Source: Bacteroidales bacterium UBA4621 (GTDB taxonomy: Bacteria > Bacteroidota > Bacteroidia > Bacteroidales > Paludibacteraceae). From it: a stretch of 21,554 nucleotides of DNA. Of the stretch, positions 14,208-21,554 are shown piece after piece. A program made the position numbers and the translations under genes. The stretch is taken from contig DGIN01000079.1 in NCBI GenBank assembly GCA_002387325.1, forward strand, positions 3,297 through 24,850, in the 5' to 3' direction. The notes under the pieces were generated by a model that did not search any database, was not told where the DNA came from, and was given only the letters and a program-made list of their open reading frames with translations. Every line of letters begins with the position of its first letter. The stretch's first letter is position 1.

Positions 14208-15799
14208 CAGATTTTCCATGCCGCTTCGGCTTGTCCGTAGAGCATCTGCAGTCCGTTGGTAGTGCGTGTGCCGTGTTCGCGTCCCCTGTGCAGGAAGAGC
14301 GTCTCGGCGGGGTTATAAACGCAATCGAACAATAAGTGTGCCGAAGTGAGCATATTATAGGGTATAGGGGGGCAGGTGTTTATATCGGGCAGCATTCCGA
14401 GTGGCGTGCAATTGATAATCAGCGTATGCCGTTGCATTATTTCCTTGTCCAATTGCCTGTACGTCAGTTGTCCTGCTTTCGGGTTGCGGCTGACGAGGGT
14501 AGGGGCTATACCGAGTTGTTCCAACCCATACACCACAGCTTTGGCAGCCCCGCCAGTCCCGAGTACAAGTGCTTGACGGTCTGTCGGTTGCAATAGCGGT
14601 CGCAATGCCTCCATAAACCCGATACAATCCGTGTTGTAGCCTATACGCTTGCATACCACATTCACTGCTCCGATGTGTTGCGCCGTGTCGTCCAACCGGT
14701 CAAGATACGGAATAATCTTTTCTTTGTAGGGAAAGGTAACATTCATTCCGTCCAGTGTATCAAGCAACGGGCAAACAGTATCTTTTGTGAAAGCGTCAGG
14801 TTGGACTGGGTAGAGACGGTATTCCCCGCGTATCTGTTCGCGGCGGAACTTGTCCGCAAAATACCGTGCCGAGAAACTGTGTTCCAGCGGGTAGCCGATA
14901 ATGCCGAAACGCAATGGCGCATGGCGTTCCGTTATCACAAACCTGCGGTGTCGGATTGTCGCCATATACTCCGTTGCGTAGAAAGTCTTTCCCCCGTCTC
15001 CGCGCTGCAAAGCATCGTACATCTTTTCTATTTCGGGGAACCCGTATTGCCGCAGTTGCTCGTACAATTTGGCAATACCCGCTTCGCGCGTATCTTTTTG
15101 CTCCAGCAGATCAGCATATCCCTGCATACGTTCCGCCGTCCGGGCGATGTTCTCTATCTCGGCTTTGCTGCATCGCGCCAACTGCGCCCGAATGGCATTG
15201 CGGGCAATAGAGGTATCCGCATTGGTAGAATCGACCACCCATTCTATATGCCGTTTGCTGCGCAGATAGTATTCTATGTAGTCGCGCGTGGTGCAGAGCA
15301 GCGGGCGTATGATCTTTGTTCCACCGGGGTGCATCGGGTTGGCTGCTATGGGACGCATACCGCACAATCCGCGAATACCCGTGCCTCGCAAGAGGTTGAG
15401 CAATAGTGTCTCGGCTTGGTCGTTTTGATGGTGTGCCACCGCCACGGCTTGGCAATGTTCCGCCTGTGCCGCTTGTTCGAACCAGTCATAGCGCAGGTTG
15501 CGTGCAGCCACTTCTATACCCGTTTTGTTCTCCCGTGCATACGCCAGCGTGTCAAAATTGCGCACTAAAAGCCGTACCTGCAACTGCTCGCACAGGTTGC
15601 GCACAAACCGCTCGTCGCGCATACTCTCCTCACCGCGCAGGTGGAAGTTGCAGTGTGCCGCCACGCAATCATACCCCGCACGCAGCAGTACATCAAGCAA
15701 TGCCACGCTGTCCGCTCCTCCGCTTATGCAGACCAGCACACGGTCACCTTTGCGCAACAGCCCTTCGCGCTCAATATATTTGCCTACACGACGAAGCAT
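14189..15799 (-). CDS. tilS-aroE: TilS-AroE fusion: tRNA(Ile)-lysidine synthase plus shikimate dehydrogenase
   Basis: This single 536-residue frame joins two enzymes. Residues 1-215 are the TilS PP-loop ATPase domain: SGGADS at 26-31, HHQNDQAET at 123-131, DSTN...RNAIR at 190-204. Residues 215-292 match the TilS middle region (YGFPEIEKMYDAL...GGKTFYATEYMATIRHRRFVI). From about 296 the protein is AroE: GYPLEHSFS 302-310, NVTFPYK with the catalytic Lys at 359, NTD at 389-391, the NADP loop GTGGAAKA 414-421, NCTPLGM 463-469 and a C-terminal NGLQMLYGQAEAAW. TilS makes lysidine at C34 of tRNA(Ile2); AroE reduces 3-dehydroshikimate. The distal TilS C-terminal domain is absent. The ATG overlaps the regulator's TGA by one base (TGATG). 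A TTG at about residue 296 could permit internal initiation. Confidence 0.93.
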   Translation of the reverse strand: MLRRVGKYIEREGLLRKGDRVLVCISGGADSVALLDVLLRAGYDCVAAHCNFHLRGEESMRDERFVRNLCEQLQVRLLVRNFDTLAYARENKTGIEVAARNLRYDWFEQAAQAEHCQAVAVAHHQNDQAETLLLNLLRGTGIRGLCGMRPIAANPMHPGGTKIIRPLLCTTRDYIEYYLRSKRHIEWVVDSTNADTSIARNAIRAQLARCSKAEIENIARTAERMQGYADLLEQKDTREAGIAKLYEQLRQYGFPEIEKMYDALQRGDGGKTFYATEYMATIRHRRFVITERHAPLRFGIIGYPLEHSFSARYFADKFRREQIRGEYRLYPVQPDAFTKDTVCPLLDTLDGMNVTFPYKEKIIPYLDRLDDTAQHIGAVNVVCKRIGYNTDCIGFMEALRPLLQPTDRQALVLGTGGAAKAVVYGLEQLGIAPTLVSRNPKAGQLTYRQLDKEIMQRHTLIINCTPLGMLPDINTCPPIPYNMLTSAHLLFDCVYNPAETLFLHRGREHGTRTTNGLQMLYGQAEAAWKIWNNDEL

Positions 15800-16680
15800 C
15801 AAAAATCACCGGTCTTCAGTTGCTCCAGATCGACCAGATGATTGACTATCGCGTAGATGGTCAGTCCTGCCGTGGAGTGGATATTCAGTTTGCGGGTGAT
15901 GTTTTTGCGATGGGTGATGACCGTGTGAGTCGAGATACACAATACATCGGCTATCTCTTTGTTGCTCAGTCCTTTGACCAACTGGGTAAGCACATCTTTT
16001 TCTCTCTCGCTCAATTCCTCTGTCTCTTGTGTCTTACCGGCATTGTTGTGGCGTTTCTTGTCCAACTCAATGGCAGGGGCGAGAATGTCGTCCTCTATGG
16101 AGCAGTGTGTAAAAAAGTCCTGCTCTATGTCGAACAGGTCGTTCATTACGCTGATCAGGGCGTAGGTATGTTTTACATCATCGGTCTGACTCGGATAGTA
16201 CTTGATAATAAGGTTCTTTATTTCCGAGAATTTCGATGAGATGTTCTGGTCATTTTGGGCGTGCTGTTCCCATATTCCCTCGTTCTCACGCGCTATATGG
16301 GTGCGTATCTCCTGTACGTACTCGTCATAGAAGCGTAGAATGAGCATAGGTATCTGGCTTGCTGTATCGGCGGGGTTTATAGCCTCAATGAGGTCTCTGC
16401 GGATACGTGGCAATTGAAAATCAACGAAATAGGCGTGTGCATTACGCAGATACATACGCAGCGTGTCAATATCGATATCTTCGGGGGCGCAGTCTGCCAC
16501 ATGGTCCGTCTTGTAGTTGACAACAGCCAAAAAGGTAGGGCTGTGTACACCGTGTTCGCGGCATACTTCCTCGATGGTCTTTTCGCCGACACCCATTGTC
16601 AGCCCGAAACGACTGATGACACGTATGGCATCAGGTTCCCTTGCCATCAGTTCGCACATCTTGTCTTGCAGTCGGTACAT
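15799..16680 (-). CDS. Hemerythrin-like sensor fused to LuxR-type DNA-binding domain
   Basis: The protein has 293 residues. The N-terminal 1-60 resembles the ScdA/DUF542 segment of iron-sulfur repair proteins (DAIRVISRFGLTMGVGEKTIEEVC) but lacks an evident CC motif. A helical hemerythrin-like domain follows, with candidate diiron ligands His82, His128 and Glu132 (HIARE), His171, and His192 and Glu196 (HCSIE). Residues 223-285 form a LuxR/GerE helix-turn-helix (LSEREKDVLTQLVKGLSNKEIADVLCISTHTV). RIC/YtfE-type diiron proteins bind NO or O2 and repair Fe-S clusters, so this is probably a transcription factor that senses NO, O2 or redox state. It has its own promoter and overlaps tilS-aroE by one base. 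Sensing ligand and targets are inferred. Confidence 0.87.
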   Translation of the reverse strand: MYRLQDKMCELMAREPDAIRVISRFGLTMGVGEKTIEEVCREHGVHSPTFLAVVNYKTDHVADCAPEDIDIDTLRMYLRNAHAYFVDFQLPRIRRDLIEAINPADTASQIPMLILRFYDEYVQEIRTHIARENEGIWEQHAQNDQNISSKFSEIKNLIIKYYPSQTDDVKHTYALISVMNDLFDIEQDFFTHCSIEDDILAPAIELDKKRHNNAGKTQETEELSEREKDVLTQLVKGLSNKEIADVLCISTHTVITHRKNITRKLNIHSTAGLTIYAIVNHLVDLEQLKTGDF

Positions 16681-16773
16681 TGTATAGGTACTTTTATGGT
16701 GCTATTTGTATAGTTTGTTTGCAGGGGTGTTGCTCCTCCTGACTCTGTCTGTTCCGGCACATTAAATCCGCTG

Positions 16774-16805
16774 CAAAGTTACAACATTTTTCGCAACCGT
16801 GCAAG
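16774..16805 (-). promoter_or_regulatory. Bacteroidota-type promoter of the regulator/tilS-aroE operon
   Basis: CTTG (16802-16805), a 20-base spacer and TAACTTTG (16774-16781) stand on the minus strand, about 94 bases upstream of the regulator ATG. The elements are identical to those of the tamB promoter. The rest of 16806-16987 is AT-rich and shows no gene or clear terminator. Confidence 0.65.
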
Positions 16806-16987
16806 CCCCCGCCCAATACGCAGAGCCACTGTCCGGTTGGGTTCCGTACCTAATCATAAATCAAGACAACAAGACCAAAATAGTAATTCAAGAGACAAAC
16901 AGCAATCAAAGCAGATAGTAAATTATCCGTCGGAAGAATTAAATACACACTGTAATAATTCCGCCAACGGGTATTCCTTTTTCAAAT

Positions 16988-17761
16988 TCAAGGCACTGCT
17001 TTTTCTTTCAAAGACACTGTTATCATTTGGTCATATTGAAAAGTACCATAATGCAATGTTGTATAATAGATATCCAGATTGTAACCCATTATGGACGAAT
17101 CCCTTTCTACTGCGGGTAGTACAAAAGACACCGAAGAAGTATAAGGCGGGCGGCAGATTATATCAACCTGTTCATTCCGAGCCTGCTCCAATCGTATTTC
17201 TGTTATCACATCGTGATTAATGGTGAACAACAACGAGTCTCCTTCATCTATATTATATACGGTCATATAGGACGGATTATCTTTCGTGCTGTAAGGGCTT
17301 TCTGTCAGTTCAAGTACCGGTTTATTTTGGGTTATATTGTACAACGTCGGATGAAAGACGTGCTTCCGGGGATATAATATGATATTTTGATTTTTATAAC
17401 TTGTTTTCTTTGGAGAGAAACAGATCACGTCAGATTGATATTCTACCGTATCCCCAAACTCAGAGGATGCTATGAACTCTACATCTTGACTATCAATAAC
17501 ATTATGTAGATTTAAGGAAAAAGCACCATCTCCAAAAACATACTTATGCACAAACGTTTCCGGTTGTCTAAATAAAAACCACCGAGAGAACGCATCATAC
17601 TCGCAATAGGTTAATTTCAACGTAACCGAATCATCAGGAGATATGATTCCGCTTTCTGTTTGCAACTTAAACACACCTGACAGATACATCGTTTTACCAT
17701 ACTCATTATGGCAACTTATCAACAATTCACAGCAAAGTAAAAGCAACATTATTTTTTTCAT
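16988..17761 (-). CDS. Putative lipoprotein of unknown function, AT-rich
   Basis: The protein has 257 residues. The short signal MKKIMLLLLCCELLISC carries lipobox LISC, with the lipidated Cys at 17. The mature protein is rich in Tyr, Asp and Ser and looks beta-sandwich-like; I recognise no family. Its DNA is visibly more AT-rich than its neighbours, which fits recent acquisition or a fast-evolving surface protein. It is isolated: about 120 bases follow the MFS gene stop, containing an ATCCAT/ATGGAT inverted repeat but no consensus promoter, and about 180 bases separate its stop from the regulator's promoter. Confidence 0.78.
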   Translation of the reverse strand: MKKIMLLLLCCELLISCHNEYGKTMYLSGVFKLQTESGIISPDDSVTLKLTYCEYDAFSRWFLFRQPETFVHKYVFGDGAFSLNLHNVIDSQDVEFIASSEFGDTVEYQSDVICFSPKKTSYKNQNIILYPRKHVFHPTLYNITQNKPVLELTESPYSTKDNPSYMTVYNIDEGDSLLFTINHDVITEIRLEQARNEQVDIICRPPYTSSVSFVLPAVERDSSIMGYNLDIYYTTLHYGTFQYDQMITVSLKEKAVP

Positions 17762-17880
17762 ACCCTATTACATTAAAATTTTAACACTATATTTACGCTG
17801 TTCATCCATAATGGATAATAACAAAGGGATTCATTGAACCTTTCCTTTTACAGAATAAGAAATAACATCTTCACATTTCC

Positions 17881-19158
17881 CTATTTCTTGACAGGTGTCT
17901 TGGGGAAGACAATCCAGAACGAGACGGCTACCACCAGGGCGAAGGCGGCGAAGATATACCATGCGGCTTGCCAGCCCTGCCAAACAGCCATAGCCCCTGC
18001 GGCTTGTACGCTCTTGGCATACACAAAATGGTTCACAATGGCTTGTGCGGAAAGCGTACCTATCGTAGCACCGAGTCCGTTGGTCATCATCATAAACAGC
18101 CCTTGCGCACTGCTGCGCTCTGCTATATTGACCTCCTGATCCACATACATACCGCCGGAGATATTGAAGAAATCGAACGCAAAGCCATAGACCACACAAC
18201 TCAGCACAAACAGAATAACACCGGGGAAACCGGGGTTGCCTGCACCGAACAAACCGAAGCGCAATACCCAGGCGAACATAGCCATAAGCATCACATTCTT
18301 AATGCCATAGCGTTTCAGAAAGAACGGAATGGCAAGGATACAGAGTGCTTCACAGATTTGCGAAATGGAAATAAGCATATTCGCATGCTGCACACCGAAT
18401 GTATCGGCAAAAGCGTCAATCGCACCGAAACTGGTAATGAACGGGTTGGCATAACTGTTGGTAATCTGCAGACACATACCGAGCAGCATGGAGAATATGA
18501 AGAAAATAGCCATCTTTTTCTGGCGGAACAGCGCAAACGCCTGCAAGCCCATTGCCTCGACAAAAGATTGCGATACCACCTTGCCTTTGGTCGGGCACTC
18601 GGGCATAGAGAGCGCATAGAGTGCCAACAAGATACTCAGTCCGCCGCTGACTACAAACTGCAGGCTGGTCTGCTGGAAACCGCACAAGTCCACAATCCAC
18701 ATCGTAGCGATAAAACCTACCGTACCGAACACGCGGATAGGCGGGAAGTCCTTGACGGTATCCAGCCCCGCTTTGCCCAATGCCGTGAAAGCCACCGAGT
18801 TATTGAGTGCCAAAGTCGGCATATAGAATGCCACCGAGACGGTATAGAGGGCGAAGAGTACGCCGAACTGAATATCGTTGCCGAGCAACACACCATAGAC
18901 GCCGGCACCAATCATAAACACACCCGCCAAAGCGTGGCACAGACTGAGCAGTTTCTGCGCAGGCACCCAGCGGTCTGCCACAATACCCATCAGCGCCGGC
19001 ATAAACAGGCTGACAATACCCTGAATGGAATAGAACCAACCGATGTGGGTTGCCAAGCCGTGGGTAGCAAGATAGGTGCCCATTGAAGTGAGATACGCTC
19101 CCCAAACTGCAAATTCAAGAAAATTGAGGAGAATCAATCGCAATTTCATGTTTTTCAT
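17881..19158 (-). CDS. MFS transporter, nucleoside:H+ symporter-like
   Basis: The protein has 425 residues and about twelve hydrophobic segments. It opens with LRLILLNFLEFAVWGAYLTSMGTYL and GIVADRWVPAQKLL, the pattern of the Nuc_H_symport family (E. coli NupG/XapB) as found in Bacteroidales. The family takes up nucleosides by proton symport across the inner membrane; the actual substrate is not proved by sequence. Two starts are possible, 19158 and 19149 (MKLRLILLNF); I kept the first. It begins 17 bases after the lipoprotein gene stop, so the two are probably co-transcribed. Confidence 0.88.
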   Translation of the reverse strand: MKNMKLRLILLNFLEFAVWGAYLTSMGTYLATHGLATHIGWFYSIQGIVSLFMPALMGIVADRWVPAQKLLSLCHALAGVFMIGAGVYGVLLGNDIQFGVLFALYTVSVAFYMPTLALNNSVAFTALGKAGLDTVKDFPPIRVFGTVGFIATMWIVDLCGFQQTSLQFVVSGGLSILLALYALSMPECPTKGKVVSQSFVEAMGLQAFALFRQKKMAIFFIFSMLLGMCLQITNSYANPFITSFGAIDAFADTFGVQHANMLISISQICEALCILAIPFFLKRYGIKNVMLMAMFAWVLRFGLFGAGNPGFPGVILFVLSCVVYGFAFDFFNISGGMYVDQEVNIAERSSAQGLFMMMTNGLGATIGTLSAQAIVNHFVYAKSVQAAGAMAVWQGWQAAWYIFAAFALVVAVSFWIVFPKTPVKK

Positions 19159-19175
19159 ATTGTATTCTTTTTAGT

Positions 19176-19622
19176 TTATTCTTTCTCTTTCAACTCAAAG
19201 TCCGCCTCGGCAGTAGCAACACCCTCATACCAATCATCCGCCTTTGTGCGGTCATACGAAAGTGCTACTTTGGTGCTGTCCGAAGTGTATTTCCCTGTAG
19301 TATCATTCACTACCACTTTTGCGCTGTCGCAGGGAATTGCGCTACCTTTCCAATGATACTCCCCACTTTCGTTGGTATAAAGTGTATCTCTCAATCCCGA
19401 ATATCCGTTATTACTTATTTCTATAGCCACCTGCATATCTTTGAGCGACTCCTGTTGGGTATCTGTTACCTTTCCTTGCACTTGAAAATCAGCATAGGGA
19501 GTTCCATACTCCGCTGGTGCTACCCCATATTTAACCAAGCAACCTGTTGTTGCTTGAAAACCGAGCAATGCCATCACCCCCGCCAGGCAGCGGTTGATAA
19601 AAGATAGTGTTTTGCGCTTCAT
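19176..19622 (-). CDS. Putative lipoprotein of the rSAM/lipoprotein system family
   Basis: The protein has 148 residues. The N-terminal FINRCLAGVMALLGF followed by a lipobox-like TTGC (Cys28), then EYGTPYADFQVQGKVTD (39-54), a carboxypeptidase-regulatory-like fold (GEYHWKG) and a late WYEG (131-134) match a Bacteroidota lipoprotein family usually encoded beside a radical SAM/SPASM enzyme. The family identification is from memory of the pattern. No radical SAM gene lies in this window. The role of the pair is unknown; modification of the lipoprotein has been suggested from gene context. It lies between prfC and the MFS gene. The lipobox is non-ideal, with Thr at -3. Confidence 0.75.
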   Translation of the reverse strand: MKRKTLSFINRCLAGVMALLGFQATTGCLVKYGVAPAEYGTPYADFQVQGKVTDTQQESLKDMQVAIEISNNGYSGLRDTLYTNESGEYHWKGSAIPCDSAKVVVNDTTGKYTSDSTKVALSYDRTKADDWYEGVATAEADFELKEKE

Positions 19623-19644
19623 AACCGGTTAGAATTAATGGTAC

Positions 19645-19704
19645 AATTATATGGTTAATTATATGTTCCGAAAAATTAACGTCCAATTATACGATAATTA
19701 ACGT
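19645..19704. repeat. Paired direct repeats between prfC and the lipoprotein gene
   Basis: AATTATATGGTT and AATTATATGTT (19645-19667) stand next to each other. AATTAACGT occurs at 19674-19682 and 19696-19704, exactly 22 bases apart, about two helical turns. The whole 93-base gap is very AT-rich. It could be an operator region for the lipoprotein and transporter genes; no consensus promoter was found in it. Confidence 0.4.
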
Positions 19705-19715
19705 TCTCTATTCCC

Positions 19716-21365
19716 CTAAAACTCCGATGTAAAATGGAACTGTATATGTTTGTAGTCGTTCTGCGCCATTTGCAGCACGTATGCCGAGTCTGCCATAAAC
19801 ACATCGCGTCCGTCCTTGTCGGTCGCCATATATTGTGCCTTGCGCTTCTTGAAGGTTTCCAACTCAGCGGCATCGTCGCTCTCTATCCAGCAGGCTTTGT
19901 ACATTTGCAGGCTCTCCCAGCGGCATTTTGCCTGGTACTCATGTTCGAGGCGGTATTGTATCACCTCAAACTGCAACTGCCCCACGGTACCGATGATCTT
20001 GCGCCCGTTCATCTGGCTGACAAACAACTGCGCCACGCCCTCGTCCATCAACTGGCTGATACCCTTGTCCAACTGCTTCTGTTTCATCGGGTCAGCATTC
20101 TCTATATACTTGAACATCTCCGGCGAGAACGACGGCAGTCCCTTGAAATGCAGGTTTTCGCCCGAAGTGAGTGTATCGCCGATTTTGAAGTTGCCTGTAT
20201 CGGGCAGACCGACTATGTCGCCTGCATATGCCTCGTCCACCGTCTCTTTGCGCTGCGCCATAAAGCAGGTGGGCGACGAGAAACGCATCTGCTGGTTCTT
20301 GCGCACGTGCTTATAGTAGGTATTGCGCTCAAACTTACCCGAACAAATCTTGAAGAACGCGATACACGAGCGGTGGTTGGGATCCATATTAGCGTGTATC
20401 TTGAAGCAAAAACCCGTGAACTTGTCCTCCATCGGGTTCACAATGCGTTCTTCCGCCTGTACGGGACGGGGCGACGGCGCAATGCGCACAAAACACTCTA
20501 ATAGTTCTTTGACACCGAACGTGTTCAGTGCCGAGCCGAAGAACACGGGAGCCAGTTCGCCTGCCAGATACTCATCGCGCGAGAACGGATTATAGACCCC
20601 CGAAATCATCTCGATGTCTTCGCGCAGTTTGTCTGCGTCCTGTCCGCCGATAAGTGCGGTTATCTGCTGGTCGTTCACATCGTCGAAACGGAGCGATTCC
20701 GTAACGTGCGTCTTGTCGGGCTGATACAAGTCCAACGTGGATTGGAACAGGTTGTACACGCCCTTGAAGCGTTGTCCGCAGTTGATAGGCCATGACAACG
20801 GGCGCACGTGGATACCCAGTTCGCGCTCTATCTCGTCAAGCAGATCAAACGGGTCTTTGCACTCGCGGTCCATCTTGTTGATAAACACCATCACGGGGGT
20901 CTTGCGCATACGGCATACCTGCATCAGGCGGCGCGTCTGCGTCTCCACGCCTTTGGCGGCATCAATCACGATAATCACCGAATCCACTGCCGTCAGCGTA
21001 CGGAACGTATCCTCCGCAAAATCTTGGTGACCGGGTGTATCGAGGATGTTGATATGGTAGGTTACATCCCCTTTGCCCGTTTCTGCAAGCCCCTCCTCCG
21101 AAGGAGGGGTAGGGGAGGTCTTCGTCGTATAATCGAAACCCATCACCGATGTGGCAACGGATATACCGCGCTGCTTCTCTATCTCCATCCAGTCGGAGGT
21201 CGCAGTCTTGCGTATCTTGTTCGATTTGACGGCACCCGCCACGTGGATAGCCCCTCCGTAGAGAAGAAGTTTCTCCGTCAGAGTGGTCTTGCCCGCATCG
21301 GGGTGACTGATAATGGCGAAAGTGCGCCGGCGTAATATCTCCTGTTGATCCGCGTTAGAGAGCAT
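19716..21365 (-). CDS. prfC: Peptide chain release factor 3 (RF3) with in-frame repeat insert
   Basis: The protein has 549 residues from the ATG at 21365. RF3 is the GTPase that recycles RF1/RF2 from the ribosome after termination. G1 SHPDAGKTT is at 20-28, EKQRGISVATSVMGFDY at 63-79, G3 DTPGH at 109-113 and G4 NKMD at 163-166, followed by domain II and the RF3 C-terminal domain (EVIQYRLEHEYQAKCRWE). Between FDY and INILDTPGH stand about 24 extra residues (80-103, including TSPTPPSEEGLAETGKGD). These are translated from a C/G-rich palindromic repeat and account for the length above the usual 520-530. I start at MLSNADQQ because codons upstream of 21365 cross the promoter. Confidence 0.95.
   Translation of the reverse strand: MLSNADQQEILRRRTFAIISHPDAGKTTLTEKLLLYGGAIHVAGAVKSNKIRKTATSDWMEIEKQRGISVATSVMGFDYTTKTSPTPPSEEGLAETGKGDVTYHINILDTPGHQDFAEDTFRTLTAVDSVIIVIDAAKGVETQTRRLMQVCRMRKTPVMVFINKMDRECKDPFDLLDEIERELGIHVRPLSWPINCGQRFKGVYNLFQSTLDLYQPDKTHVTESLRFDDVNDQQITALIGGQDADKLREDIEMISGVYNPFSRDEYLAGELAPVFFGSALNTFGVKELLECFVRIAPSPRPVQAEERIVNPMEDKFTGFCFKIHANMDPNHRSCIAFFKICSGKFERNTYYKHVRKNQQMRFSSPTCFMAQRKETVDEAYAGDIVGLPDTGNFKIGDTLTSGENLHFKGLPSFSPEMFKYIENADPMKQKQLDKGISQLMDEGVAQLFVSQMNGRKIIGTVGQLQFEVIQYRLEHEYQAKCRWESLQMYKACWIESDDAAELETFKKRKAQYMATDKDGRDVFMADSAYVLQMAQNDYKHIQFHFTSEF
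21057..21128. repeat. Palindromic repeat inserted in prfC
   Basis: The extra 72 bases include the hairpin CCCCTCCT (21090-21097), a 4-base loop and AGGAGGGG (21102-21109), followed by TAGGGGAGG. This C/G-rich motif is, as I recall, a common intergenic repeat in Bacteroidota genomes. The frame is kept and there is no stop codon on the coding strand. Confidence 0.75.
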
Positions 21366-21404
21366 TGATGTCTTGTTTTTTTTGATAACGTTCGCAATAG
21401 CCTG

Positions 21405-21436
21405 CAAAGATACGCTTTTTCCGCGACATACACAAC
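21405..21436 (-). promoter_or_regulatory. Bacteroidota-type promoter of prfC
   Basis: On the minus strand GTTG (21433-21436), a 20-base spacer and TATCTTTG (21405-21412) match the consensus apart from the first T of the -33 element. The -7 element lies about 40 bases before the chosen ATG. The remaining 21437-21554 is upstream DNA in which I see no gene. Confidence 0.6.
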
Positions 21437-21554
21437 TCCCACTGTGCATTTTACTTACCCGCGAACAGGACAACCGCATCCAAACAGCATAATGGATCAG
21501 ACAATATGTTCCCTCAAAAAAATATACACTTTATGCAATCTCGCTACCTCCATA

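Noticed and set aside
16837..17220. 127-codon plus-strand frame across the regulator upstream region
   Set aside because: It runs antisense through the lipoprotein end. It has no coding character and no promoter was seen.
17968..19086. 372-codon plus-strand frame opposite the MFS transporter
   Set aside because: Its His/Glu/Arg-rich composition is what the antisense of a membrane protein gives. The MFS reading is clearly right.

Overview
The window looks like chromosomal DNA of a Bacteroidales bacterium (phylum Bacteroidota), probably an uncultured gut- or host-type lineage. The reasons are the gene families present (DUF4835/PorD, DUF4831, the rSAM-associated lipoprotein family, a Bacteroidota-type TamB), promoters of the TTTG-N20-TAnnTTTG type, weak Shine-Dalgarno signals and many short A/T-rich 7-mer repeats between genes. 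All 14 genes I accept lie on the minus strand, so the text follows them from high to low coordinates. No rRNA, tRNA, CRISPR array, intact insertion sequence or prophage was seen.

Layout in transcription order: prfC (RF3, carrying an in-frame palindromic repeat insert), an rSAM-system-type lipoprotein and an Nuc_H_symport-type MFS transporter (21365-17881). Next comes an AT-rich orphan lipoprotein (17761-16988). A hemerythrin-like/LuxR regulator follows, coupled by a 1-base TGATG overlap to a TilS-AroE fusion protein, then a DUF4831 protein (16680-13070). PorD/DUF4835, a family 2 glycosyltransferase and a leaderless SpoIID/LytB protein come next and end at a good intrinsic terminator (12951-9332). 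After that is a promoter with a roughly 380-nt, strongly structured leader, followed by an outer-membrane beta-barrel protein and two lipoproteins (9315-6845). A gene-free stretch of about 600 bases holds degenerate repeats and palindromes (6219-6844). Last are the envelope protein TamB and a ComM/YifB-type AAA ATPase, joined by a TAATG overlap (6218-127).

Most of the identifiable genes are housekeeping or cell-envelope genes: translation termination, tRNA-Ile lysidine formation, shikimate synthesis, outer-membrane biogenesis and peptidoglycan-related functions. The unusual points are the TilS-AroE fusion with the AroE domain in place of the distal TilS C-terminal domain, the diiron-type sensor regulator coupled to it, and repeat elements sitting in frame inside prfC and apparently tamB. 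Similar 7-mer repeats also supply the stop codons and last residues of other genes. The long structured RNA leader of the beta-barrel operon is the best candidate for an undescribed regulatory element. No database or folding program was used: family names rest on recognised motifs and structures on inverted repeats found by eye.
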